Source of the DNA: DASQMT01 sp963835735
Lineage (GTDB): Bacteria > Actinomycetota > Thermoleophilia > Solirubrobacterales > Solirubrobacteraceae
Direction: 5' to 3'
Assembly (NCBI GenBank): GCA_963835735.1
Contig: CAWIGP010000003.1
Span: 1-64,000 of the forward strand
DNA length: 64,000 nt
The position numbers and the translations under genes were made by a program. This document shows, in pieces, positions 53,266 to 62,075 of the stretch. Below the pieces are notes generated by a model. The model was not told the origin of the DNA, made no database searches, and saw only the letters and a list, made by a program, of their open reading frames with translations. Positions within the stretch are counted from its first letter, which is position 1. Each line of letters opens with the position of its first letter.

Positions 53266-54516
53266 TCAATCCGTCTCCGCGATCGGGCGATAAGCCGGCA
53301 CCGGCGCGGGCGCCGCAGCCTCGCTCCGGCTCGTCCAGCCCTGGTGGAACATCGTCGCGAACGCCGCCAGCCGGATCGGGACCATCACGAACGTGATCTG
53401 CAGGACGAACACCGGCAGCCGCGCGAGGTCGCGGGGGTGACGGCGCACATGCGCGGCCTGGCGCACGCCGATGCTGGCCAGCATCCCGAGGTAGCCGAGC
53501 GGCAGCTCGACGGCCAGCGGCACGCCCGTGATGCCGCCCTGGCCCCGCAGCGCGTGGGCGATCGCCAGACCGACGACCGCGTACAGCGCGAACGGCGTCA
53601 CGATGTCGGTGACGAAGCTGGCGAACGCGACCGGGCGGCGCCAGAGCCAGCCCAGGCTGAGCAGCGTCTCGCGCTGGCTGGAGCGTCCCCAGCGGAGCTG
53701 CTGGCGCCAGAACGTCCGCCATTCCGACGGCGCGTCCGTCTCGACCACGGCGGACGACTGGTACACCGTCCGCCAGCCGGCGCGCAGCAGCTCGTTGGTG
53801 AGCACGCGGTCGTCACCGACGTGCTGCGGCACGCCGAGGACCGTCTGGCGGACGAGACGCTCGACGGCGGGCTCGAACGCGGTGCGCCGGTACGCGATCG
53901 TGCGTCCCGCCAGGCACCCGACCTGGCCGAACACCGACTGCGCCGGCACCGTGAGGTGGTAGCGGATGTCCTCCATCCAGTTCGCGAGCCGCCGCACCGG
54001 GTTGGACTCGGCGTCGAAGATCGCCTGGCGCGGCGTGACGCCGCCGACGCGCGGGTCGGCGAACGGGCGCAGCATCTCCTGCAGCGCTCCCGCCGACCAG
54101 ACGGTGTCGGAGTCGAGCACGATCACCACATCCGTCGCCTGGTCACTGGCAGTCAGGCCGGCTTCGATCGCCGCGCGCTTGCCCGACTTGGGCAGGCTCA
54201 GCACGCGGTCGCAGTACTCCGACGCGACGCCGGCGATGTGCTCGTCGCCGCCGTCGACCACCGCGATCAACTCGGTCGGCTCGTTGGCGCGCACGCTGGC
54301 CAGGACGCGCCGGAACAGCTCCTCGGGCTCGTTGTAGACCGGCACGATCACGGTCGTGGCGAGCGCGCCCGGATCCGACGTCGCAGGCCGGTAGCGCCGC
54401 GCAGCGAGCGCCTTCGCCGCCCACAAGGCCCAGACGTAGACGAAGAACACCATGAACAGCGACGGCGCGCCGCCGCTGCGCAGCGTCTCCCAGGCGTCAC
54501 GGACGAAGCTGAACAT
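53266..54516 (-). CDS. membrane glycosyltransferase family 2
   Basis: 416 residues from the ATG at 54516. One N-terminal TM helix (LFMVFFVYVWALWAAKAL), a GT2 catalytic domain with VDGGD, VLDSDT (DxD), GDDRVLTNELL and the acceptor-site QQLRWGRSS (QxxRW), then four C-terminal TM helices. This is the layout of processive beta-glycan synthases such as hyaluronan synthase and NodC. The product polysaccharide is unknown. Confidence 0.9.
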   Translation of the reverse strand: MFSFVRDAWETLRSGGAPSLFMVFFVYVWALWAAKALAARRYRPATSDPGALATTVIVPVYNEPEELFRRVLASVRANEPTELIAVVDGGDEHIAGVASEYCDRVLSLPKSGKRAAIEAGLTASDQATDVVIVLDSDTVWSAGALQEMLRPFADPRVGGVTPRQAIFDAESNPVRRLANWMEDIRYHLTVPAQSVFGQVGCLAGRTIAYRRTAFEPAVERLVRQTVLGVPQHVGDDRVLTNELLRAGWRTVYQSSAVVETDAPSEWRTFWRQQLRWGRSSQRETLLSLGWLWRRPVAFASFVTDIVTPFALYAVVGLAIAHALRGQGGITGVPLAVELPLGYLGMLASIGVRQAAHVRRHPRDLARLPVFVLQITFVMVPIRLAAFATMFHQGWTSRSEAAAPAPVPAYRPIAETD

Positions 54517-55060
54517 CGGGCGTAGAGCCGTCGGGGGCGGACAGTTCGGCGAGCTCGTGCCTGCATATCCAACGTCCACCCAAGCGGACGAGCAGCGCGG
54601 GGGTCTGAGGGGGCCGTGAGCTCACGTTCGTCCCCGCCGCGGCGTCGTCGCCGCGCGCGGGCGGCGTCATCGCGCCGGGCGGAGCCGCTGCGCCGGCATC
54701 GCCGCCGCGGGGCCGCTGTTCCGGGTGTCGCTGCGTTCGAAGAAGGGCATCGCTCGGGGCTCCATTTGCGAGTTCGGCTGGGACTCTCAACGGCATCGGT
54801 TCAGGGCGCTGCTATCAAGCGCGATCCCCGCTCACACGAGAACACGCGGGGATCGGGTGGGCCCGATCGAGCGTGCGTTTCGGGTGAGCGCGAAGCGCTT
54901 CTGCCGCACGCTGCGAGCGCGCCGCTCACCGTCGAGATCGACGGCCGGGCGCGCTCGCCGGCGCGGCCGGCCGCCCGGCTCCGGATCGATCAGTCGGCGC
55001 CGCGCTGCCGCCTGATCCGGCTCGGGCGACCGCGGTTCACGCGGCAGGCGTGAGCGGCGC
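54517..55060. other. intergenic region, possible NAD-kinase-like remnant
   Basis: About 540 bases without a gene that I can defend. The rightward frame ending at TGA near 55053 has a stretch (APLTVEIDGRARS ... CRLIRLGRPRF) that weakly recalls the C-terminus of NAD kinases, without the catalytic half. The rest is GC-rich with no clear signal. Confidence 0.35.
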
Positions 55061-55999
55061 TCAGGCGGCGAGCCGGAGTGCCGGGCGGGCGGTGTTCGCG
55101 TCCGGAACGCGCGGCGCCTGCGTGAAGCGCCCCACCGCGTCCAGGAACGCCGCGGTCGCGGGGTTGTCGGCGTCGGGATGGGTCAACACGGCCGACTCGA
55201 ACGCGACCGCGTCCTCGAGCGGGACGAAACGGATGCCGGGCACCGCGTATCGCTCCGTGACGGACGCCGGCAGCACGGCCGGCCCGGCGCCCGCCGCCAC
55301 GGCGAGCAGGACGGACTCGACGCGCGGCTCCGGCACCTCGAACAGCGCCGGCGCGATCGCCGCGTCGCGGCAGAGCGCGAGCAGGGCGTCGTGGAACGCG
55401 GGGTTCGCGGCGCGCGGCAGCACGACGAGGCGAGCGGGGTCGAGCCTGGCCAGGCTCAGCGCGGGCATGACCGCCCTGCCGTCGGCGGCGGCGATCGCCG
55501 CGACCGCGCCCTGGTGCCCGATCGACGTGACATGCAGCCCGCCGGTGGGGGCCGGGAGGCCGGCCACGACAGCGTCCAGCTGACGATCGCGGACCTGCTG
55601 GATCAGCCGCACGGCCGGCCCGGCCTCCATCGAGACGTCGACGCGCGGACCGGCGCCCGACAGCTGCTGCAGCGCGCGCGGAACGCTTGCCGGCAGTGAG
55701 TCGGGCAGGTAGCCGATCCGCAGCCGTGCGCCCGCGCGGTCGCGCGCGTTGCGCGCGGCGAGCTGCGCTGCATCGGCCTGCGCGAGCACGCGCCGGCCCT
55801 CCTCGAGCAGTGCGGTGCCGGCCTCGGTGATCGAGACGCGGCGGTTGGTCCGGTCGAACAGCCGCACGCCGAGCTCCGCCTCGAGCTTGCGGATCTGCTC
55901 GCTGACGGCCGGCTGCGCGACGTACAGGCGCTCGGCCGCGCGTCGGAAGTGCAGCTCCTCGGCTACCGCGACGAAGTACTTGAGCTGGCGTAGCTCCAT
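55061..55999 (-). CDS. LysR-family transcriptional regulator (paralogue)
   Basis: 312 residues. Winged helix-turn-helix MELRQLKYFVAVAEELHF ... RLYVAQPAVSEQIRKLEAE and a C-terminal effector domain (LRIGYLPDSLPASVPRALQQL). It is a close paralogue of the regulator at 19073; similarity runs through the effector domain and the C-terminal RYAVPGIRFVPLE block. I use the ATG at 55999. Confidence 0.9.
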   Translation of the reverse strand: MELRQLKYFVAVAEELHFRRAAERLYVAQPAVSEQIRKLEAELGVRLFDRTNRRVSITEAGTALLEEGRRVLAQADAAQLAARNARDRAGARLRIGYLPDSLPASVPRALQQLSGAGPRVDVSMEAGPAVRLIQQVRDRQLDAVVAGLPAPTGGLHVTSIGHQGAVAAIAAADGRAVMPALSLARLDPARLVVLPRAANPAFHDALLALCRDAAIAPALFEVPEPRVESVLLAVAAGAGPAVLPASVTERYAVPGIRFVPLEDAVAFESAVLTHPDADNPATAAFLDAVGRFTQAPRVPDANTARPALRLAA

Positions 56000-56015
56000 G
56001 ACGTGGGCTCTCTCC

Positions 56016-56573
56016 TCATGCTGGGTGCGGGATGCTGGGGGTCGACTTGACAAATTCGGTGATCAGCCGGCGCGTCGTGCTCGGGGGGAGGAACGCCCCG
56101 CCGGCGGCGAGCGTCCGCACGGCGGATGCCAGCGCGGTCGGATGACTGTCCTTGGCGAGCACGCCGGTGGCGCCCGCGCTGATCGCCGCGAGCACGTGTT
56201 CGTCCGGGTCGCAGTCGGTCAGCAGCAGCACGGCGACGTGCCCGGCGAGCATGCGCGTCGTCGCGACGAGCTCGGTCTCGAACCGGCCGGCGTCGAACAG
56301 CGCCACGTGGGGATTCTTCGAGCGCACGAGCCGGCTCGCCTGACGGCCGCCTGCGGCCTCGCCGACGACCGCGATGCGCTCGTCGTCCTCGAGCAGGCGG
56401 CGAAGGCCCGCCCGTGTGATCGCCTGGCGGCCGACGACGAGCACGCGGATCAGGTCGGCGGATGCCGGACCGCGCAGCCGCCGCCGCGCGGAGTCGATCG
56501 AGTGGATCGTGCCGACCCCCGTTGACCCGGCCCATCGCACTGGAGACGCGGTCGCATCGAGCTGCCAGGGCAT
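56016..56573 (-). CDS. degenerate NarL-type receiver, HTH lost
   Basis: About 185 residues. The receiver fold is clear (RVLVVGRQAITRAGLRRLLEDDE ... VALFDAGR ... TGVLAKDSHPTAL), and the linker RRLITEFVKS is the NarL inter-domain linker, but the protein ends there without a helix-turn-helix. The acidic pair that binds Mg2+ is replaced by Gly-Arg (VVGRQ), so phosphorylation is doubtful. It is probably a pseudo-response regulator or a truncated gene. The start at ATG 56573 is uncertain. Confidence 0.65.
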   Translation of the reverse strand: MPWQLDATASPVRWAGSTGVGTIHSIDSARRRLRGPASADLIRVLVVGRQAITRAGLRRLLEDDERIAVVGEAAGGRQASRLVRSKNPHVALFDAGRFETELVATTRMLAGHVAVLLLTDCDPDEHVLAAISAGATGVLAKDSHPTALASAVRTLAAGGAFLPPSTTRRLITEFVKSTPSIPHPA

Positions 56574-56682
56574 GCAGAGCACTCTCCAAGGTGGCGGCGT
56601 ACCGCACCAGACCCGTTGACCGGAGACGGAAGTCGGGCTGGCCCTACCGTCGGGCCGAACCAGCGCTGCGAGCATGGCGCTC

Positions 56683-57042
56683 ATGTCCTGTTCCGTAGTC
56701 GTCGTGGACGACGACGCCTCCTTCCGGCAGCTCGCCGCCAGGACCCTGCGTTCCTGGGGCTTCGCCGTCGTGGGCGAGGCGGGCACGTTCGCCGACGCCG
56801 TGGAGCGGGTGTCCACGCTACGGCCCGACGCCGCGCTCGTCGACGTCGGCCTGCCGGACGGCGACGGCTTCGAGCTCGCGCAGAGGTTCGCGGCCCTGCC
56901 GTGGCGCCCACGCGTCGTGGTCATCTCCTCGGACTCGGACCACGCCAACCATGCGATCGCCCGTCGCAACGGCGCCGCCGGGTTCGTGCCCAAGGACGAG
57001 CTGCTCGGCACGTCCCTGCGGGACCTGATGCGCGGAGTCTGA
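56683..57042 (+). CDS. single-domain response regulator receiver
   Basis: 119 residues: acidic cluster VVVDDDASF, phospho-acceptor Asp in AALVDVGLPDGDG, Ser/Thr in VVVISSDSD and Lys in FVPKDEL. No output domain. It lies 22 bp before the NarL-type regulator at 57065 on the same strand. Confidence 0.88.
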   Translation: MSCSVVVVDDDASFRQLAARTLRSWGFAVVGEAGTFADAVERVSTLRPDAALVDVGLPDGDGFELAQRFAALPWRPRVVVISSDSDHANHAIARRNGAAGFVPKDELLGTSLRDLMRGV

Positions 57043-57064
57043 CGCCCTGGGATACGGTTAGGCG

Positions 57065-57733
57065 GTGGACACTGATCCGCTGCGCGTGGTGATCGGCGAG
57101 GACGACGTGCTCCTGCGCGAGGGCATGGCGCGGCTGCTGGCCGAAGCCGGGTACGACGTGGTCGCGCAGGCCGGGGACGCTGACGACCTTCTGCGCAAGA
57201 CGCTCGCTCACCGACCCGACGTCGCGGTGGTCGACGTGCAGATGCCGCCGCGCCGCGAGGACGACGGGCTCATCGCCGCGCTGGAGGTGCGCAAGCGCCT
57301 GCCGGACACCGGCGTGCTCGTGCTGTCGCAGTTCTACGAGGAGTCCTACGCGCTCGACCTGATCGGCGACCGCGCCGAGGGCGTCGGCTACCTGCTGAAA
57401 GAGCGCGTCGGCGACGTCGCCGCGTTCGTGGACGCGGTCCAGCGGGTCGCCGCCGGCGGCAGCGCGCTCGACCCGCAGGTGGTCGGGCGGATGCTCGGGC
57501 GGCGCCGCAGCGGCGGGCCGCTGGACGAGCTCACGCCGCGCGAGCGCGACGTGCTCGCGGCAATGGCCGAGGGCAAGTCCAATCTCGGGATCGCGGAGGC
57601 GCTCGTGGTCAGCGAGGCCGCCGTCGAGAAGCACGTCACCGGGATCTTCCAGAAGCTAGGCATCGGTCCGACCACTACCGAGCATCGTCGCGTCCTGGCG
57701 GTGCTCACCTACATGCGCGACGCCAACGGCTGA
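57065..57733 (+). CDS. NarL/FixJ-family response regulator
   Basis: 222 residues: receiver with GEDDVLLREG, phospho-acceptor Asp in VAVVDVQMPPR and Lys in YLLKERV; C-terminal LuxR helix-turn-helix (LTPRERDVLAAMAEGKSNLGI ... VEKHVTGIFQKLGI). It is very similar to the regulator at 27744. It converges with the histidine kinase at 58767, probably its partner. Confidence 0.92.
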   Translation: MDTDPLRVVIGEDDVLLREGMARLLAEAGYDVVAQAGDADDLLRKTLAHRPDVAVVDVQMPPRREDDGLIAALEVRKRLPDTGVLVLSQFYEESYALDLIGDRAEGVGYLLKERVGDVAAFVDAVQRVAAGGSALDPQVVGRMLGRRRSGGPLDELTPRERDVLAAMAEGKSNLGIAEALVVSEAAVEKHVTGIFQKLGIGPTTTEHRRVLAVLTYMRDANG

Positions 57734-58767
57734 GCCGGCAAGGGGCAGCGAGGCGACGATCGCCGTGCCCCCGCCGCGCGGGCTGTCGACGACGAGTCGT
57801 CCCTCGAGCGCCGCGAGCCGATCCGCCATGCCGACCAGCCCGCTCCCGCCCGGCAGCGCGCCGCCGACGCCGTCGTCGCTGACCTCGAGGACCAGCTGAT
57901 CGTCGCGCACGGCGACCGTGACCCACGCCCGCTGGGCCTGCGCGTGCTTGGCCACGTTGGTGAGGCCCTCCGCGATCACGAAGTACGCCGTCGCCTCGGC
58001 GCCGGGGGGAACCGGAGGGCCGGCACGTCCAGCGAGACGGGCAGCGGCATGCGCGAGGCGAGCGAGTCCGCGGCCGCGCTCAGCCCGCCGCGTGCGAGCA
58101 CGGCGGGCAGGATCCCGTGCGCCAGCTCGCGCAGCTCGTCGGTCGCGCGCTGCGCCTGGTCGAGCGCCTGGTCGACGAGCTCGCGCGCCGGCGCGTCCTC
58201 GGCGGGCAGCCTGGCGAGCGCGAGCTTGAGCGTGACGACGGTGTGTACCAGGCGCTGCTGCGCTCCGTCATGGAGGTCGCGGACCAGACGCCGGCGCTCC
58301 CGGTCCGCCGCCTCGAGCACTCGCGCGCGCGAGGCGCGCACCTCGCGGAGCCGGACTCGTTCGGACTCACGCGCGCGCAGTTCCTCCTCTAGCTGCAGGC
58401 GCTGCTCCGCCTCGTCGGCGCGCTGGCGGGCGCGGTCGGCGATCACGCTCGCGACGATCGCGGTCCCGAGCAGCACGAGGATCGCGACCAGGTCCTCCGC
58501 GTCGTCGGCGAGGAACTGGTGCGCGGGCTGCGTGTGGAAGAAGTCCAGCGCGAGCGCGCTCGCCACCGACGTGACGAGTCCGAGCCACAGCCCCCAGTAG
58601 GTAGCGACGAGCAGGACGCCGAGGACGTAGAGCACGCCGCTCGACACGCCCGGGTCCAGCTCGGAGATCGGGTACAGCAGTGCGGTGACGGCCGTCACCA
58701 CCGCGGCGGCCGCGATGAGGCCACCGAGCGTCGACCGGCGCAGGCGCGCCGCGGTCACGCTTCTCAC
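57656..58767 (-). pseudogene. sensor histidine kinase (NarX/DesK class), homopolymer frameshift
   Basis: A membrane kinase: four TM helices in the first 110 residues (LIAAAAVVTAVTALLYPI; SGVLYVLGVLLVATYWGLWLGLVTSVASALAL; LVAILVLLGTAIVASVI), HisKA_3 with the phospho-acceptor His in RRRLVRDLHDGAQQRLV, and HATPase (LTNVAKHAQAQ ... VSDDGVGGALPGGSGLVG). At about 58012 six Cs appear where seven are needed (RFPP to GAEATAYFVIAEG), a typical homopolymer indel. The 3' end overlaps the convergent regulator. Confidence 0.85.
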
Positions 58768-58796
58768 GCCGAGCCGAAAAGGCTCGCCGGGGCGGC

Positions 58797-59285
58797 TCAG
58801 GCCGCCTGCACGCGGATCATCCAGAGGTTCTCCTCCAGCCCCTCCACGACGCCGTGGAGGATGTCCGCGGTGACGGTGTCGACGTCCTCGAGGCGGTCCA
58901 TGCGCTCGCGGATCGTGCCGACCGCGTCGGTCAGCAGACGGGTGAACGACGCGACGACCTCGCGGTCGGCGATCGGGCCCTCGGGCAGCGTCGGCAGCTC
59001 GCTGCGAGCGGCCACTGTCGCCGCGCGCCCGTCGGGCGCGTGCCCGAGCGCCACGGTGCGCTCCGCCACGGCGTCGGAGGCGGCGCGCCAGGCGTCGACC
59101 ATCTCGTCGAGCTGTAGATGCAGCGACCGGAAGTGCGGGCCCTGGACGTTCCAGTGCGCCTGCTTGCCGAGCAGCGAGAGGTCGGTCAGCACAACGAGCA
59201 CGATTTGCAGCTCGTTCCCGATCGCCTCCCGGTCCACGTGGCGCAGCGTCGGGTGGTGGTCCTGGCTCACCTGGTGCGTCGTCAT
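58797..59285 (-). CDS. Dps/ferritin-like DNA-protection protein
   Basis: 162 residues, the normal length. The inter-subunit ferroxidase site is visible in GKQAHWNVQGPHFRSLHLQLDEMVDAWR (His and Asp/Glu). It forms a 12-mer that oxidises iron with peroxide and protects DNA. I chose the ATG at 59285 (MTTHQVSQDH). The second iron-storage system in this window, besides encapsulin. Confidence 0.92.
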   Translation of the reverse strand: MTTHQVSQDHHPTLRHVDREAIGNELQIVLVVLTDLSLLGKQAHWNVQGPHFRSLHLQLDEMVDAWRAASDAVAERTVALGHAPDGRAATVAARSELPTLPEGPIADREVVASFTRLLTDAVGTIRERMDRLEDVDTVTADILHGVVEGLEENLWMIRVQAA

Positions 59286-59497
59286 CTCGCCGCTCCTGGG
59301 TCTGGTCGAGGCACGATTGAGACGGAGCCTAAGGCACGCCGCCGTGGCCTCGAAACGTGTTCGCGATGAGACGATCAGGATCTCGTCTCGCACGGCGCGG
59401 CGACGCGGCGATCGCGCGATCGACATGCGCCGGACGGGCATGACCGACATCATGCCCGCCCGGCGCGCCACCCCTCCCGGGAGTCAGTCCGGCGTCG

Positions 59498-60460
59498 CTA
59501 CGCGACTTTCGCGGTCTTTGAGACGCACTTGCCGAACGCGTTCTTCTTGTTCTTGTTCGTGCCGTACTTGGCCTTGAACGCGGCCGGATCGGCGGCGCGC
59601 TCGGCCTTGCACGTCTTCGCGGCGTTCACGCGCGCCTCGGTCTCCGCCTCGGTCGCCGCCTGGGCCTTGGACGACACGCACTTGCCGTGGGCGTTCTTCT
59701 TGTTCTCGTTGGTGCCGTACTTCAGGTCGAACGCCGCCGGGTCGGCCGCGCGCTCCGCCTTGCACTCCTTGGAGGCGTTCTTCGCGTCCGCCGTGACGGC
59801 GGGCGCGCGCGCGGAGATGCACGCGGTCATCGCCTTCGAAGTGCGCTTCGCGCCGTGTGTCTGCTTGAACAGCCTGGTACCCATCGCGTGCTTCTCGTCC
59901 TTGCACGCGGTCTTCGCGGCGTCGGCGGGCGCGGGCGCCTGAGCCGGCTTCGCCTTCGGGCCCTTGCCCGGCTTGCCGTCGTCGCCGAACGGCGGCTGCT
60001 CGTCGCCCTTGGGCCCCTTGCCCGGCTTGTCCGCTTCCTTCTTCGGAGCGCTCGGCTGCTTGGCGTTCTCGCAGTCGGCGGCGACGGTGTCGTTGCGGCC
60101 CGCCCGCACGGTGTCCACGCCGGCTCCGCAGGTGATCGTGTCGGCGGTCCCGCCATCGCCGCGACCGTCGATCAGGTCGTCTCCGGCGCTGCCGTCGAGC
60201 GTATCCGCGGCGCCGCCGCCCTTGAGCCGGTCATTGCCGTCGTCGCCGGCTATCTTGTCGTCGCCCTTGCCGCCGAACACGCGGTCGTCGCCGGCGCCGG
60301 CGTTGACGATGTCGTCGCCGCCGCGCGCAAAGATCGCATCGGCGTCAGCGGTGCCGGTGAGCGTCTCGCCGCCCGCAGTGCCGCGGATCGGCGATACGGC
60401 CAATGCCGCGGCGGGTAGTGCCAGCAGCATCAACGCTGCGACGATAATGACCCTGCGCAT
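59498..60460 (-). CDS. secreted RTX-repeat protein with Cys-containing C-terminal repeats
   Basis: 320 residues with a signal peptide (RVIIVAALMLLALPAAALA). Residues about 25-100 contain RTX nonapeptides (GGDDIVNAG, GAGDDRVFGG, KGDDKIAGD, GNDRLKGGG, SAGDDLIDG) that bind calcium. A Lys/Pro/Gly linker is followed by three tandem units of about 35 residues, each with a Cys at both ends (CKxE ... AF ... KYGT ... NA ... GKCVS). The last two units are nearly identical also at DNA level (59527-59610 and 59681-59765). The ATG at 60460 is 2 bp from the divergent sigma-factor open frame. Confidence 0.85.
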   Translation of the reverse strand: MRRVIIVAALMLLALPAAALAVSPIRGTAGGETLTGTADADAIFARGGDDIVNAGAGDDRVFGGKGDDKIAGDDGNDRLKGGGAADTLDGSAGDDLIDGRGDGGTADTITCGAGVDTVRAGRNDTVAADCENAKQPSAPKKEADKPGKGPKGDEQPPFGDDGKPGKGPKAKPAQAPAPADAAKTACKDEKHAMGTRLFKQTHGAKRTSKAMTACISARAPAVTADAKNASKECKAERAADPAAFDLKYGTNENKKNAHGKCVSSKAQAATEAETEARVNAAKTCKAERAADPAAFKAKYGTNKNKKNAFGKCVSKTAKVA

Positions 60461-60594
60461 GAATGAATCCTTCCTCGGGAACAGTGGACGTGCCAGCGAC
60501 TGAGACGCCGCTCGAGGCGCGGGGTTGGTCGCTTGGATCCAACTCCGGGACCGCTCCCGCGTCTCCGAGTCGTGGACCGACCACGAGAGACGGA

Positions 60595-62046
60595 GTGCCG
60601 ACATTCGGAGCGCGACGAGCGAACGCGAGCGACGAGCAGCTCGCCCGCTCGGCCGGCCGCGGCGATGTCGCCGCGTTCGAGGCGCTGTACGAGCGGCACC
60701 ACCGGCCCCTGCTGTCGTTCGCGCACCACATGCTCGGCGGCGTCCACGACGCCGAGGACGTCGTCCAGCACACCTTCCTGGCCGCAGCTCGCCAGTTCCG
60801 TTCACGCAAGGTCCCCAAGGCGGTCCGGGCGTGGCTCTACACGGTCGCGCGCAACCGCTGCGTCTCGCTGCTGCGCGCTCGCCGCGAGGCGCCGGGATTG
60901 CCCGGCGCCGGCATGCCGTCGATCGAGAACCTGGCGGCCGACGTCGAGCAGCGCGAAGACCTGCGCGACCTGCTCGCTGACCTGCGCGCGCTGCCCGACG
61001 ATCAGCGCGCCGCGCTGCTGCTGTCCGAGCTCGGCGACCTGTCGCACCCCGAGGTGGCGAAGGTGATCGGCGTGCGCCCGGGCAAGGTCAAGGCGCTCGT
61101 CTTCCAGGCGCGCGAGACGCTGCTGGCCGCCGCGCATGCGCGTGAGATCCCGTGCCGCTCGATCCAGGAGGAGCTCTCGTTCGCCACCGGCGCGGCACTG
61201 CGCCGCCGGCATCTGCGCAACCATCTCGCGCAGTGCCCGGGCTGCCGCGAGTACGCCGACGGTGTGCGCGCGCAGCGCGCGTCGCTCGCGCTCATCCTTC
61301 CGGTCGTCCCGACGGTCGCGCTACGCGAGACGGTGCTCTCTGGCGTGGCCGGCGGCGCCGTGGCCGGTGCCGGCGCGACCACGGGCGGCGTCGGGCTACT
61401 GGCCGCCAAGTCGACCGCGGCGAAGCTGCTGACCGTCGCCGCCGTCGGCGGCGCCGCAGCCGGCGGGGGCACGGTGGCGATCACGGCGCACGACACCGCC
61501 GACCGCGCCCGGACGGCGGAGCGGACCGAGCGGCCGGCGGTGCACAGCGCGCCGGCCGCCAGGCCGCCCGCGCCGATCACCCCCATGCTCGCGCCCGAGC
61601 CGATACAACGGCCGGCCCGCGAGCGACCTCCGGCGCGGCGGCGGGACGTAGCGTCGCGGCGCGACGGGTCCGCGAAGCGCGACACGCGCCCGCGCCCGGC
61701 CGCCGTCGAGCCGCCCGGCGTCGCGAACGGTCAGCACCGCGAGCCCGCGGCCGCCAAGACTCCGCCTGGCCAGGCCCGGATAAAGCCAAGCCATGAAAAG
61801 CCGAAGCAAGCGTCCGCGAAGCTCAAGCCCCCGAAGGCTGACAAACCGAAACCGCGCGTGATCGCGCCGCGCGCGAAGCCCGAGCCGAAGCCGAAGCCCG
61901 GGCCGGTCAAGCGGGTCAAGCCGGTCAAGCCCGAGCACGCGCCGGCCTCCGCGCCGCAAGCCGCCGACGCCCCCGGTCAGGCGCGCGAGCAGGGCAAGGA
62001 TGCCGCGCCGCAGCAGGCGCCCGAGGAGGCCGCCCCGCCCGGCTGA
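60595..62046 (+). CDS. ECF sigma factor with zinc-finger, TM and Lys/Pro-rich extension
   Basis: An unusual sigma factor, 483 residues from GTG 60595. Region 2 (YERHHRPLLSFAHHMLGG, AEDVVQHTFLAA) and region 4 (LRALPDDQRAALLLSELGD, VRPGKVKALVFQARETLLA) are followed by a zinc-binding HC2-like motif (HLRNHLAQCPGCREYADG), a hydrophobic segment (LSGVAGGAVAGAGATTGGVGLLAA / AAKLLTVAAVGGAAAGG) and a 180-residue Lys/Pro/Arg-rich tail. The frame is open from ATG 60463, but that would leave no promoter space to the divergent RTX gene, so a downstream start is likelier. Confidence 0.82.
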   Translation: MPTFGARRANASDEQLARSAGRGDVAAFEALYERHHRPLLSFAHHMLGGVHDAEDVVQHTFLAAARQFRSRKVPKAVRAWLYTVARNRCVSLLRARREAPGLPGAGMPSIENLAADVEQREDLRDLLADLRALPDDQRAALLLSELGDLSHPEVAKVIGVRPGKVKALVFQARETLLAAAHAREIPCRSIQEELSFATGAALRRRHLRNHLAQCPGCREYADGVRAQRASLALILPVVPTVALRETVLSGVAGGAVAGAGATTGGVGLLAAKSTAAKLLTVAAVGGAAAGGGTVAITAHDTADRARTAERTERPAVHSAPAARPPAPITPMLAPEPIQRPARERPPARRRDVASRRDGSAKRDTRPRPAAVEPPGVANGQHREPAAAKTPPGQARIKPSHEKPKQASAKLKPPKADKPKPRVIAPRAKPEPKPKPGPVKRVKPVKPEHAPASAPQAADAPGQAREQGKDAAPQQAPEEAAPPG

Positions 62047-62075
62047 CCCGTCACGCGATCGGGAGGCTCGGCTGA

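Noticed and set aside
54900..55053. NAD kinase pseudogene
   Set aside because: Similarity is confined to a short C-terminal stretch and I cannot verify it without a search; left as a note in the intergenic entry.
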